Source: Bacteroidia bacterium
GTDB lineage: Bacteria; Bacteroidota; Bacteroidia; Chitinophagales; Chitinophagaceae
Assembly (NCBI GenBank): GCA_030429205.1
Contig: JAUICZ010000002.1
Span: 124,001 to 188,000, forward strand
Length of the DNA stretch: 64,000 bases
Direction of reading: 5' to 3'
Made by a program: the position numbers and the translations under genes. The notes beneath the pieces are model-generated. The model was not told the origin of the DNA. It did not search any database and worked only from the letters and a program-made list of their open reading frames with translations. The number at the start of each line of letters is the position of its first letter. Position 1 is the stretch's first letter. Below, piece after piece: positions 7,012 through 16,195 of the stretch.

Positions 7012-8139
7012 CTAAACTAACTCCTTTAACTTGCTAATAACAGTGTCTACTTCGTCTTTCGTGTTGTGGTGCGAGAAAGAGAACCTGATTGGCACTAATT
7101 TATCAGCTTCATCTCCATATAAAGCCTTAATAACATGACTTACAGAGCTAGCTCCGCTACTACAGGCGCTTCCTCCGCTGACACAGATGCCTGCCATGTC
7201 TAAATTAAAGAGCAACATATCTGTTTTGTCCGATTGAGGAAAAGCAACGTTCAACACTGTATACAGGCATTTACCCAAAGTATCTCCATTGAACTTGATA
7301 TTGGGAAAGTTTGCTCTTAATTGTTCTGCCATATAGGTTTTAATGTCTAAGATGTAAGCACTATCTTCCTCATAGCGATTGGTGGCTATTTCAAGAGCTT
7401 TTGCATAGCCGATAATCCCATATATATTTTCTGTACCGGCCCTCATGTTCCTTTCTTGAGATCCGCCATATATCATTGGGTTAATTGTAACATCATTATT
7501 GATATATAATACACCAATGCCCTTTGGTCCGTGAAACTTGTGACCGGCCGAACTTGCAAAATGAATTTTAGTTTCTTTTAAATTAATAGGGTAGTGTGCT
7601 ATGGTTTGTACCATATCGCAATGGAATATGGCATTATATTTTTCGCAAAGGTTGCCAACATCCTCAATGTCTAGTAGGTTTCCTATCTCATTATTAGCAT
7701 GCATTAGTGTTACTAATGTTTTTTCATTGCTGCTAGCTAGTAATTCTTCTAAGTGTATTAAGTCAATATGTCCAATGTCTGTCAGGTTTACCAAGCTGAG
7801 TGTTGCCGCTCCTTGCTTATCCAGGTGTTCTGCAGTATATAAAGTTGCATGGTGTTCTATAGCAGAAGTAATGATGTGCTTACACCCAATATCTCTTACT
7901 GCACTATTGATAGCTGTATTACTACTTTCAGTTCCTCCTGACGTGAAGAATATCTCTCCTGGAGCTACTCCTAAGGTTTTTGCAACGTATTTTCTAGCTG
8001 TTTCAATACCCAGTTTTGTTTCTCTGCCATATCCATAAATAGCAGAAGGGTTGCCAAATTTCTCTGACAAATAAGGCATCATTTCTTTAAGCACATCAGC
8101 ATCTAGAGCGGTTGTCGCAGCATTATCGAAATATATCAT
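7012..8139 (-). CDS. Cysteine desulfurase (NifS/IscS family)
   Basis: PLP enzyme that removes sulfur from cysteine and passes it as persulfide to iron-sulfur cluster, thiocofactor or tRNA thiolation pathways. I use the ATG at 8139 (MIYFDNAATT); a TTG lies one codon earlier. Numbering from that ATG, the PLP lysine is Lys201 in SSAGHKFHGPKGIG and the persulfide cysteine is Cys326 in GGSACSSG. At 375 residues and with a short SACSSG loop it belongs to the group I (NifS/IscS) class. It stands alone: no iscU or regulator beside it. Co-directional with dnaB upstream and the HTTM gene downstream, with 57-58 base gaps. Confidence 0.93.
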   Translation of the reverse strand: MIYFDNAATTALDADVLKEMMPYLSEKFGNPSAIYGYGRETKLGIETARKYVAKTLGVAPGEIFFTSGGTESSNTAINSAVRDIGCKHIITSAIEHHATLYTAEHLDKQGAATLSLVNLTDIGHIDLIHLEELLASSNEKTLVTLMHANNEIGNLLDIEDVGNLCEKYNAIFHCDMVQTIAHYPINLKETKIHFASSAGHKFHGPKGIGVLYINNDVTINPMIYGGSQERNMRAGTENIYGIIGYAKALEIATNRYEEDSAYILDIKTYMAEQLRANFPNIKFNGDTLGKCLYTVLNVAFPQSDKTDMLLFNLDMAGICVSGGSACSSGASSVSHVIKALYGDEADKLVPIRFSFSHHNTKDEVDTVISKLKELV

Positions 8140-8197
8140 CAATTGGATCTTTAGCGCCGCAAAAGTACAAAAAGCAAATGATTAGCTGTGCTTGATT

Positions 8198-9832
8198 TTA
8201 AAAAGGTGCATCGTCGTTAGGTGGTGGCGTTTGCTGAGGTTCGTCATCGTCTAAGTTAAAATCATTAGCTTTTGATGAGAACGTTTGATAACCTCCGTCC
8301 TGAACATACATTTTGGAGCCACTGAAATCACTTGCATCGCGACCCCTTATGCCAGCTTGAGGGTTATCTCCTCCCGGTGTAGGGTAGCCGCCGCCGCCGC
8401 CAAATCCACCGAAACCGCCTTGGTCAGGCATATCGGTAAACTTTTGGTACTCTTTGATGAAGCGTACTTTCACTGTATCAGTGCTACCGTTACGGTGTTT
8501 TGCTACGTGTACATGTGTTTCGCCTTCAATAGGTTGTCCCATTTCGTCGTTATCTATACCGTAGTATTCCGGACGATATAAGAACATAACCATATCCGCA
8601 TCCTGCTCAATCGCTCCAGACTCACGAAGGTCACTCAACTGAGGTACTTTAGATTCTTTTCTAGACTCAACAGAACGGTTCAACTGAGAAAGTGCCATTA
8701 CAGGTATTTCCAATTCTTTTGCAAGAGCTTTCAAGTCACGAGATATTTTTGAGATCTCTTGTTCACGGTTACCTCCACGCTCAATACTGCCTTGCATCAA
8801 TTGCAGGTAATCTATGATGATCATCTTAATATCGTGCTTTTGTTTTAGCCTTCTGGCTTTTGCACGAAGCTCAAATATATTCAGTGCTGCCTGGTCATCG
8901 ATGAAGATAGGAGCACTGGCCAGCTTAGTCATGCGCTGTGTCATTTGCACAAACTCATGCTCTTGCATGCGGCCCTTTGTAATGGCATCCATGCTTACTT
9001 CTGTAACCGCAGCCAACATTCTTTTTACCAATTGTCCTGCGCCCATCTCCAGCGAGAAGAATGCTACCGGGAATGGTTCGCCAGAATTCATAGCAGCATT
9101 CATTGTCAGGTTCAAACAGAAAGCAGTTTTACCCACGGCAGGTCTTGCCGCAAGAATGATAAGGTCTGTCTTCTGCCAACCGGATGTAAGTTTGTCTAGT
9201 TCTGTAAAACCAGTAGGAACGCCCGTTAAGTCATCTGTTTTGTTTTTAGCTTCCTCAATCTCATTTACTGTTTTAATGAGCACCTCCTTCAAACCAGTGA
9301 AGTTTTTCCTCAGGTGATTATCTGTTATTTCATATAAGTTGCTTTCAGCCTTATCTAACAGGTCGAAAACGTCTGTACTATCTTCGTATGCATCTTTTAT
9401 GATCTCTCCTGACAAACGGATCAGTTCTCTTTGGATGAATTTCTCCATCACAATACGAGCGTGAGATTCAACGTGAGCACTGGATACAACACCCATTGTA
9501 AGGTTGGTAAGGTAGTACGGACCACCTACTAACTCCAACTCATCGCTTTTCTTAAGTTCTTCTGTAACAGTCAGTAGGTCAACAGGCATACCTTTATCAA
9601 ACAGATTACGTATAGCAGCGTAAATTCTTTGATTGGCGTCTACATAAAAGCAATCCGGACTTTGAATGATCTCCAATACTTCGGCCAGCTTATCTTTTTC
9701 AAGCATGATGGCACCTAGCACAGCTTCTTCTAATTCTTTGGCCTGCGGTGGTATTTTTCCATAAACTAAGCTAGATGTGTCTTGTTTGCGGCTACGTGTA
9801 TTGCCAAACTCCTTCTTAATGTTTACTGCCAT
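8198..9832 (-). CDS. dnaB: Replicative DNA helicase DnaB
   Basis: Hexameric 5'-3' helicase that unwinds DNA at the replication fork. The 544 residues comprise an N-terminal primase-binding helical domain (about 25-130), a linker, and the RecA-like motor from about 205. Walker A is ARPAVGKT (229-236), Walker B/H2 includes IKMIIIDYLQLM, followed by REQEISKISRDLKALAKEL and the DnaB signature ALSQLNRSVE. The arginine-rich end AKHRNGSTDTVKVRF is intact. Beyond that is a 75-residue Gly/Pro/Asp-rich tail (GGFGGFGGGGGYPTP) typical of Bacteroidota DnaB. No intein. A long non-coding region with an inverted repeat lies upstream. Confidence 0.97.
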   Translation of the reverse strand: MAVNIKKEFGNTRSRKQDTSSLVYGKIPPQAKELEEAVLGAIMLEKDKLAEVLEIIQSPDCFYVDANQRIYAAIRNLFDKGMPVDLLTVTEELKKSDELELVGGPYYLTNLTMGVVSSAHVESHARIVMEKFIQRELIRLSGEIIKDAYEDSTDVFDLLDKAESNLYEITDNHLRKNFTGLKEVLIKTVNEIEEAKNKTDDLTGVPTGFTELDKLTSGWQKTDLIILAARPAVGKTAFCLNLTMNAAMNSGEPFPVAFFSLEMGAGQLVKRMLAAVTEVSMDAITKGRMQEHEFVQMTQRMTKLASAPIFIDDQAALNIFELRAKARRLKQKHDIKMIIIDYLQLMQGSIERGGNREQEISKISRDLKALAKELEIPVMALSQLNRSVESRKESKVPQLSDLRESGAIEQDADMVMFLYRPEYYGIDNDEMGQPIEGETHVHVAKHRNGSTDTVKVRFIKEYQKFTDMPDQGGFGGFGGGGGYPTPGGDNPQAGIRGRDASDFSGSKMYVQDGGYQTFSSKANDFNLDDDEPQQTPPPNDDAPF

Positions 9833-10254
9833 TTTGGGTTAGTACATGATTTTTTGATGTTCAACCATTTTTCCTACAACTCTAAGCCTTTCCCAGCCAC
9901 TATTACAGTCCCTTTTTATGTTAACACAGTGTTTCTTCTGTGTTAATCTAGCATTACCGGAAGGTTAACAGCCTAGAGCAGAGAGCGAATGTAAACGATA
10001 TTATGATAGATTGAGAGCAAACGGAAGTATATAGTTATCTGCTATCAGTACACAGCCTCTGCACAGGTTGTTCTATTGTATTCTTGATATCTATTAAAGT
10101 TACTAACTTTTTTAATATCAAAATCACAGCTCACCCACAGGGTACTCACAAATACATGTTAATAAATAGAATAACTGCGGATTTTTGTAAAGACATGCAA
10201 TTTGCTATGACGATGGTTTATCTTTACGCCAGATTTAAGAAATAGGCATAAAGA
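9833..10254. other. 422-base intergenic region between divergent dnaB and pheT
   Basis: No open frame of note. It must hold the promoters of dnaB (leftward) and pheT (rightward). It contains a perfect 9-bp inverted repeat (9921-9946) and, near pheT, TTTG at 10201 and TATCTTTA at 10220-10227, a poor promoter match with only a 15-base spacer. The stretch 10080-10200 is AT-rich without clear structure. I saw no DnaA-box cluster, so I do not call it an origin. Confidence 0.6.
9921..9946. promoter_or_regulatory. Perfect inverted repeat TTAACACAG-N8-CTGTGTTAA, possible operator
   Basis: Two 9-base arms (9921-9929 and 9938-9946) are exact reverse complements around an 8-base spacer, 89 bases upstream of the dnaB ATG. 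No U-run follows on either strand, so a terminator is unlikely. A dimeric regulator binding site is the simplest reading. Confidence 0.45.
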
Positions 10255-12654
10255 ATGATTATATCGTATAAATGGTTGTCAGACTATTTACCAGAAGAGG
10301 TTTCAATAGAAAAACTATCTAAAATACTTACTTCTATAGGCTTAGAAGTAGAGGGTTTGGAGCCTGTAGAGTATGTAAAAGGAGGCTTAGACGGATTGGT
10401 GATAGGCGAGGTGTTGACTTGTGAGAAACACCCCGATGCAGATAAACTAAAAGTAACTACAGTGAACATTGGTGGAGATACCCCATTAAATATCGTTTGT
10501 GGTGCTCCTAATGTGGCCGCAGGGCAAAGGGTAGTGGTAGCTCCTGTAAATAGTTTTGTACACCCTGTAAATGGTGAGGCATTCAAAATAAAGAAAGCTA
10601 AAATAAGAGGACAGGTAAGTGAAGGAATGATATGTGCCGAAGATGAAGTAGGTTTGGGCAACGATCATGATGGTATCATGGTGTTGAAAGAGGATGCTGT
10701 TATTGGTACTTTGGCTAAGGATTATTTTAATATACCTGAGCCGGACACTGCAATACATATTGGCTTAACACCTAACCGCTCTGATGCTATGAGCCATATA
10801 GGTGTCGCTAAAGATGTAGTGGCATATTTGTCTTACCACAATGGTAAAGAATATAAGGTTCAATTACCTGAAATAAAACCAGCAGAAAAAACTGCTGACC
10901 TGAACATCGATGTAGAAGTAAAAGATGCAGCAGCTTGCCCCAGATATATGGGCTTGACAATTGCTGGTGTTAAAGTTGGTCCTTCGCCGGAGTGGTTGCA
11001 ACGCAGATTACAGGCAATAGGTTCTCGTCCTATTAATAATGTGGTAGACATCACTAACTATATACTTCACGAATGGGGGCAACCATTACATGCATTTGAT
11101 GCAGATAAAATAAAGGGACAAAAAGTAATAGTGCAAACGCTGGCAGAAGGAACAAAATTCACAACACTGGATGAAGAGGAACGTATACTTACAGCTAGTG
11201 ACTTAATGATATGCAATGCCGAAGGTGGCATGTGTATTGCGGGGGTGTTTGGTGGTGTGCATAGTGGCGTTACCGATGTTACTACTAACATCTTTTTAGA
11301 GAGTGCATTTTTTAATGATATGCACATCAGGCGTACGTCATTAGACCATGGCTTACGTACAGATGCTGCTACGCATTTTGAGAAAACCGTTGATGTAAAC
11401 AATCTTGAACCTGCATTGCTTAGAGCAGCGCAGATGATTGTAGAATTTGCTGGTGGGCAAATTGCATCAAATATTGTTGACATCTATCCTGAAGATGTTC
11501 AGCCTAAAAAAGTAACTACTACTTATGAGTACATTAATAGGTTGAGTGGTAAAACATACCAGCCTGAAAAAGTGAGCTTGTTGTTGACAGCTTTAGGATT
11601 TACCATAGAAGAGCAAACAAACGAAAGCATTACTGTAAGTGTACCAACCAACAAAGCAGATGTTGCAATACCGGCAGACATTGTAGAAGAGGTGTTGCGC
11701 ATAGATGGTTTGGATAATATTCCAATACCGGAAAGACTGAATATTAGTTTAAATGCTCCAATCGAAAATGACCGAGGAATACGAAACAAAGTAGCTGATA
11801 TACTGGTAGGTATAGGCTTTAGAGAGATTGTGACCAACTCTATTGTGAATAGCAAATATTATTCTGAAGAGAAAAGCATTGTGAAAATGCTAAATAGTTT
11901 GACCAGTGAATTGGATATACTACGTCCGCATATGCTGGAAAGTGGTTTAGAGATTATCCAATACAACTGCAATAGAAAGAACAACGATTTACTGTTGTTT
12001 GAATTTGGTAAAACATATGGTCAAACTGAACAGGGGTACTATGAGGACAACAAGCTGGTGTTGTATGTAACAGGTACAGCACAAATAGGCGCTTGGAATA
12101 GAAAAGAACAACAGGTTGATGCATTTTACCTGAAAGGTGTAGTGGAAAAACTGATAGCACAAGCCGGGATTAAGAAAGTCAACGACAAGACAACTGATAA
12201 CGTTACAGTTTATAGCTGGAAGAAGAAAGAACTATGTAGGGTAGAGGAAGTGACTGATAAAAAACTTTATGACTTTGATATAAAGCAACCAGTATATTTT
12301 GCTACAGTTAATTGGGACTTATGGCTAGAAGCTATTAAAAAAACAAATGTCATGTATGCAGAGGTGTCAAAACATCCTGCTGTTAGTCGTGATTTATCGA
12401 TAGTATTAGATAAGTCAGTAACTTATCAGCAAGTAAAGGCTGCTACAAATAAGTTAAATATCAACGAGCTGCAGAATTACAATTTGTTTGATGTGTTTGA
12501 AAGTGATAAATTAGGAGAGAACAAGAAGTCTTATGCATTGAACTATACGTTCCAGTTACAAGACCGTACTTTAACGGACGATGAAACCGACAGTATAATG
12601 CAAAAGCTTATTGATAGTTATAAGAAAGAGTTGCAGGCTCAAATTAGAGACTAA
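10255..12654 (+). CDS. pheT: Phenylalanine--tRNA ligase beta subunit
   Basis: Beta chain of the heterotetrameric PheRS. The 799 residues show the full bacterial domain order: N-terminal MIISYKWLSDYLPE, an EMAP-II/OB tRNA-binding domain (about 40-155) with HPDADKLKVTTVN and IVCGAPNV, the B3/B4 editing domain (about 215-390) with RPINNVVDITNYILHEWGQP and LDHGLRTDAATHFEK, B5 (about 405-475), the catalytic-like core, and the C-terminal FDX-ACB anticodon-binding domain (about 705-799, SKHPAVSRDLSIVLDK). The alpha subunit is elsewhere. Its stop overlaps the ATG of the following coiled-coil gene (TAATG at 12652-12656). Confidence 0.98.
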   Translation: MIISYKWLSDYLPEEVSIEKLSKILTSIGLEVEGLEPVEYVKGGLDGLVIGEVLTCEKHPDADKLKVTTVNIGGDTPLNIVCGAPNVAAGQRVVVAPVNSFVHPVNGEAFKIKKAKIRGQVSEGMICAEDEVGLGNDHDGIMVLKEDAVIGTLAKDYFNIPEPDTAIHIGLTPNRSDAMSHIGVAKDVVAYLSYHNGKEYKVQLPEIKPAEKTADLNIDVEVKDAAACPRYMGLTIAGVKVGPSPEWLQRRLQAIGSRPINNVVDITNYILHEWGQPLHAFDADKIKGQKVIVQTLAEGTKFTTLDEEERILTASDLMICNAEGGMCIAGVFGGVHSGVTDVTTNIFLESAFFNDMHIRRTSLDHGLRTDAATHFEKTVDVNNLEPALLRAAQMIVEFAGGQIASNIVDIYPEDVQPKKVTTTYEYINRLSGKTYQPEKVSLLLTALGFTIEEQTNESITVSVPTNKADVAIPADIVEEVLRIDGLDNIPIPERLNISLNAPIENDRGIRNKVADILVGIGFREIVTNSIVNSKYYSEEKSIVKMLNSLTSELDILRPHMLESGLEIIQYNCNRKNNDLLLFEFGKTYGQTEQGYYEDNKLVLYVTGTAQIGAWNRKEQQVDAFYLKGVVEKLIAQAGIKKVNDKTTDNVTVYSWKKKELCRVEEVTDKKLYDFDIKQPVYFATVNWDLWLEAIKKTNVMYAEVSKHPAVSRDLSIVLDKSVTYQQVKAATNKLNINELQNYNLFDVFESDKLGENKKSYALNYTFQLQDRTLTDDETDSIMQKLIDSYKKELQAQIRD

Positions 12655-12932
12655 TGCAAGAGTTGACAACGCTACATACTAAACTTGACAGGTTGCTAAA
12701 ACAATATGCAACCTTGCAATCTGAGAATGATGGATTGCTGCAAACGTTGCGTGAGCAAAATAAAGAGTTGGATAAGCTAAATACCAAAGTAGCTACACTG
12801 GAAAATAAACTTAATAATGTACAAACAGCCAATGTGCTTGCTGGTAACAATGGTGATTCTGCAGTGGTAAAGAAACAACTGAATTCATTGATCGGAGATA
12901 TTGATAAACTATTAGCCACCCTTAATGACTAA
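12654..12932 (+). CDS. Small coiled-coil protein downstream of pheT (ZapB-like)
   Basis: Acidic protein of 92 residues. Residues 1-60 form heptads with leucine and asparagine core positions (LTTLHTKLDRLLKQY, LQTLREQNKELDKLNTKV, LENKLNNV), then a short flexible loop and a second helix (VKKQLNSLIGDIDKLLATL). This resembles small division-associated coiled coils of the ZapB kind. In other Bacteroidota I recall a similar small gene between pheT and zapA; here no zapA follows. It is translationally coupled to pheT (1-base overlap) and its own 3' end overlaps the DUF6452 gene by 8 bases. Function is not established. Confidence 0.75.
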   Translation: MQELTTLHTKLDRLLKQYATLQSENDGLLQTLREQNKELDKLNTKVATLENKLNNVQTANVLAGNNGDSAVVKKQLNSLIGDIDKLLATLND

Positions 12933-13413
12933 GTCAGGTTATTTAGCGATATTATATTTAGTGCTTTTTATTACAGTAGTAAGCTGTACACAAGAGCGCA
13001 ATCCATGCCTGGAGCCAACGAGGTATTTTTTAAAGTTAAAAACACTAAAGCCTGCTGATACCGGTAGTGCCGGGGTAGACAGTAGTTTGCCCGGGGCTAT
13101 TATTGGATTGGTAGATACAAATGTACTTTTTGTAGATAGCGTATCGGCGAATACTTTTTCCGGCACCTTATCTTCTATAGCAGATAGTGTACGCTGGTTT
13201 ATATGGCCCGAGAAATCGAACCCAGCCAATGGAGATACTATTACTCTTTATTATGAGCGAAAACTAAACTTCTTATCTACAGCATGTGGTTATAACTATG
13301 TATATGCATTAACAAATATTGCAACAACAAATAATAGTATTGATTCTGCAAGAATAGAAACTGCTGAGGTGAACAGTAAAACAGATGCGCTGCATGTTAA
13401 GGTATTTTATTAG
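12925..13413 (+). CDS. DUF6452-family lipoprotein
   Basis: Protein of 162 residues with a lipoprotein signal peptide ending in TVVSC (Cys21), so it is probably a periplasmic-side or outer-membrane lipoprotein. The body follows the DUF6452 pattern as I know it: an N-terminal NPCLEPTRYFLKLKTLK, a central beta-rich part (SGTLSSIADSVRWFIWP), then DTITLYYERKLNFLSTACGYNYVY and a Thr/Asn-rich NIATTNNSIDS. DUF6452 genes commonly sit next to DUF6048 genes in Bacteroidota, as here, which supports both assignments. No biochemical function is known. It overlaps the coiled-coil gene by 8 bases and the next gene by 20 to 29 bases. Confidence 0.8.
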   Translation: MTKSGYLAILYLVLFITVVSCTQERNPCLEPTRYFLKLKTLKPADTGSAGVDSSLPGAIIGLVDTNVLFVDSVSANTFSGTLSSIADSVRWFIWPEKSNPANGDTITLYYERKLNFLSTACGYNYVYALTNIATTNNSIDSARIETAEVNSKTDALHVKVFY

Positions 13414-14092
13414 CATATTATTAATGGCTGTTACATTGCCAGCTTTTGCGCAGGATGACGAAGATTCGCGTCCTGCAGTAAAAGACAGTGCACACCAAAT
13501 ACGTATTGGTTTCGATGTAAGTAAAGTGGTTTATAATCAGCTACAATCTGATAAACAAAAGCGTATCGCATACGAAGTAGAGTTGGATTATTATTGGAAG
13601 AAAGATGTTTATTGGGTGCTGGATGCAGGGCTGGGTAACGCCAGTCTTGATTATACTGACTTAAGCTACAAAAGCGACAATGTTTTTTTTAAAGCAGGAA
13701 TTAATAAAAGCTTGTTACCAAGACTGAAAACCAGCGATTGGGATATGGCTTTTATCGGATTGCGGTATGGTGTTGGTTTAATCAATAGAGGAGATGCAAA
13801 CTATACTATAACAGATAGTACGTGGGGTACCTCATCTGGAACTATACCAGGCAGTAGTTTAACCGCACATTGGATGGAAATAACAGGCGGAGTAAGGGTA
13901 GAGGTTGTTAAACAGTTTTTTATAGGTTGGAATGTACGTGGTAAGTTTATGCTTAACCCCAAACAATTTAAAGAACTGCCACCATACTATATTGCAGGTT
14001 ATGGTAAGGGTGAGAAGAGTACAGCTTTTGACTTTAATGTATATGTATCTTACGCTATGCGCTGGGCAAAAAAGAAAAAGACCGATAAATAA
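13394..14092 (+). CDS. DUF6048-family outer-membrane-like protein
   Basis: Protein of 232 residues with a signal peptide ending AFAQ (about residue 20). I take the ATG at 13394 (MLRYFISILL); the in-frame ATG at 13385 adds three residues. The mature part has the DUF6048 pattern: IRIGFDVSKVVYNQ, a VELDYYWKKDVYWVLDAGLG strand pair, MAFIGLRYGVGLIN, HWMEITGGVRVEVVKQFFIGW, and a C-terminal YVSYAMRWAKKKK. This is what an eight-stranded beta-barrel of about 230 residues looks like. It is the last gene of the pheT unit and forms a conserved pair with DUF6452. Function unknown. Followed by two hairpins before the convergent DUF937-like gene. Confidence 0.8.
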   Translation: MLRYFISILLMAVTLPAFAQDDEDSRPAVKDSAHQIRIGFDVSKVVYNQLQSDKQKRIAYEVELDYYWKKDVYWVLDAGLGNASLDYTDLSYKSDNVFFKAGINKSLLPRLKTSDWDMAFIGLRYGVGLINRGDANYTITDSTWGTSSGTIPGSSLTAHWMEITGGVRVEVVKQFFIGWNVRGKFMLNPKQFKELPPYYIAGYGKGEKSTAFDFNVYVSYAMRWAKKKKTDK

Positions 14093-14132
14093 TCGGCCTC
14101 TTATTTTATTTGTTTCGTTTTGAAACGCTTTT
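14082..14132 (+). terminator. Tandem hairpins ending the pheT-DUF6048 unit
   Basis: CCGAT/ATCGG (14082-14086/14092-14096), overlapping the stop codon, is followed by a T-rich stretch. A second hairpin GTTTC/GAAAC (14112-14116/14122-14126) is followed by GCTTTTATTT. The second is the better rho-independent terminator for rightward transcription. Confidence 0.5.
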
Positions 14133-14637
14133 ATTTGAACATACCCAGCACATCGTCTATTCCTACATCTCCGTCTTTATCTTTATCCAAACCCAGCATG
14201 CCGCCTATATTATCAATAGCACTGCCAGAGTTTGCGCTACCACCGCGCAATGAGGATAATATATTGGCAAAGTCAATGCCGCTATCATTAGGGTCTTTCG
14301 CCTTGTTAGAAAGTTGACTCAACACCATTGGTATTAAAGACATTGCTATGCTTTTAGCACTATCCCCGCTGATGCCAAATTTTTCAGTGATGTTGTTAAT
14401 GAAATCTCCCGATAACATATTCATGGTTTGTTCATCGTCAGTAGGGTTTTTGTTGCCTTGTAACATAGCAGTAAGCTCTGTAGTTTGTCCGCTGTTCAGC
14501 ATGTTTTGTAAACCGTTGAAAATGGAGTGGCTTGCTTCTTGCATAACAGCTTCGTTATGTTCATTGGGAACATCGTTGTTATCAACAACATTGCCTTGAG
14601 CTTGTTGCTGTACTATTTCTAATAATTGATCTAACAT
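14131..14637 (-). CDS. DUF937-like protein with EF-hand-like C-terminus
   Basis: Protein of 168 residues, no signal peptide. The body (MLDQLLEIVQQQ, LQNMLNSGQTTELTAML, INNITEKFGISGDSAKSIAMSLIPMVLSQL) fits the small helical DUF937/YidB type found in many bacteria, whose function is unknown. The C-terminus DKDKDGDVGIDDVLGMF (about 151-167) has Asp spacing like a Ca2+-binding dockerin or EF-hand loop. Stand-alone leftward gene, 47 bases after the DUF58 gene and convergent with DUF6048. The domain assignment is moderate; no close relative is recalled. Confidence 0.72.
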   Translation of the reverse strand: MLDQLLEIVQQQAQGNVVDNNDVPNEHNEAVMQEASHSIFNGLQNMLNSGQTTELTAMLQGNKNPTDDEQTMNMLSGDFINNITEKFGISGDSAKSIAMSLIPMVLSQLSNKAKDPNDSGIDFANILSSLRGGSANSGSAIDNIGGMLGLDKDKDGDVGIDDVLGMFK

Positions 14638-14684
14638 TGTAAAACTTTATTGATTGAAGGTATGGTTATAATATTACCGGAATG

Positions 14685-16067
14685 TTACAATGTAGTGCAT
14701 GCAACAGAGTGTTTCTGTAGAATTACTTCTATTTCTTTCTCTCTTTTACGAATACGGTAGCGCATTGTCGAGAACGTCCACTTAGTACGTAACTTATTCA
14801 GCCGGTCTTTAGGCGGTAAAAGCATTAATCGTTTCAGCCATCCCCATGCAACGATATGTTTAAATGCTCTAGATAGCTTTACATAGTATACTATTGTAGA
14901 CTCGTTACAATTGTCTAATACTTGTTGCAACTCCTCAATATCTGTCAGCGACGATATACAAAGTACAGTGCCTTGTTTAGGGTCAAAATACTGTTGCAAG
15001 CTAGTGTCTTGTTGCCAACTACTATTACTAATGATACGTTGCGCTTTCTGATTCTCCGTTAGTTGTTCTTTAAGTTTAAACTCTTGATCGGGGATATACC
15101 TCATCGCAAAATCTTTAGATGCTAATGTGTCATAAACAGTCCAAATATGATTTTTGTAGTAGTTGAGCATCTCTTTTAGATAGCCGTCATTTAACCACTG
15201 CTTTTTTATGTCTGCATGAAAAGAAGCATAGAAGTACAAATGAGAAGCAAAAGGTTGAAACCTTTCCGGTATGCGTACAACAAGCTCTCTATTCTTAGCA
15301 TATACTTTCCATACAATACGGCGAACGTCATCTCCAGCTTCAAAGTTTTTATAATTCAGGTATTCTCCATCAATGCGTCGTAGTTCATCTATACGAACAT
15401 CTGTGTCTTCTGTTTTTTTAGGGGCTACATCTTTTTCATCTCTACCTTTAAAAACGGGTGGTTGGTGAAACTGTCCTGATAATGCTTGAGGCGCAGCTAG
15501 TGAAAACAAGTGCAGCATGTCCTGAAAGAACACCAGTCCACCTTTTAAATTGTATTCTTTTATGTCAGGTAGCTGCAATCTGCTACGCCCAGTAATACTG
15601 ATGGGTATTATGCTGCCTTTTTTATGCTTGTTTGACAATAAGCTAAACTTATCGGTCATTTCGTTATCGTCGTATAACAACCTTCCTTTGACGAATCCCA
15701 GTAAAGGACGTTTTGCTCCATGTAGCTCCGCATCCATGAACAGCTTAGTTTTTTTACCATTTTTAGTTTTTGTAGAAAAAGCTAATTGTAGTTGCGTGCC
15801 TTTCTTTTTCTGCAAGTATATATAGTATATCCAACTGATCAATGTGCTCACGATAGAAGCCAGAATAATAGTGATGACAAACCAGAACGCAAGCTTGCCC
15901 ATTAGTATAATAAACGGACGGAATGGTTGAGGCTCAGCATTGTTGTATGGTTGATACAGTATACGATAGCCGACATATGCAGCCAACAAACATAATAAAG
16001 TGTTTATGGTAAAGGGAAAGAACTGGCTATAATACCTTATATACCATCTAATGTTTTTCCAACTCAT
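14685..16067 (-). CDS. DUF58-domain membrane protein
   Basis: Protein of 460 residues. Two membrane segments lie near the N-terminus (about 15-35 and 50-75). Residues about 220-260 carry the DUF58 signature: RIDELRRIDGEYLNYKNFEAGD followed by DDVRRIVWKVYAKNRELVVR. DUF58 proteins are typically encoded with MoxR AAA+ ATPases and VWA-domain proteins and are thought to help assemble or activate envelope complexes. Here it stands without a moxR or VWA gene, which is unusual. It is divergent from the DUF4412 gene, with a 128-base gap that must hold both promoters. Confidence 0.88.
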   Translation of the reverse strand: MSWKNIRWYIRYYSQFFPFTINTLLCLLAAYVGYRILYQPYNNAEPQPFRPFIILMGKLAFWFVITIILASIVSTLISWIYYIYLQKKKGTQLQLAFSTKTKNGKKTKLFMDAELHGAKRPLLGFVKGRLLYDDNEMTDKFSLLSNKHKKGSIIPISITGRSRLQLPDIKEYNLKGGLVFFQDMLHLFSLAAPQALSGQFHQPPVFKGRDEKDVAPKKTEDTDVRIDELRRIDGEYLNYKNFEAGDDVRRIVWKVYAKNRELVVRIPERFQPFASHLYFYASFHADIKKQWLNDGYLKEMLNYYKNHIWTVYDTLASKDFAMRYIPDQEFKLKEQLTENQKAQRIISNSSWQQDTSLQQYFDPKQGTVLCISSLTDIEELQQVLDNCNESTIVYYVKLSRAFKHIVAWGWLKRLMLLPPKDRLNKLRTKWTFSTMRYRIRKREKEIEVILQKHSVACTTL

Positions 16068-16195
16068 GAATGCTTATTCTGTAACAACAGCAATATATAG
16101 AGTAAATATGAAAGGTGATGTTAAAAACCTGAGATGCTCTTTCTTGCATAAACATACCAAGTATGGTAAATTAGACGTAGATCAAGTAAAATGCT

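Noticed and set aside
9833-10254. Possible replication origin near dnaB
   Set aside because: No cluster of DnaA boxes is visible and dnaA/dnaN are not here; dnaB position alone is not evidence.
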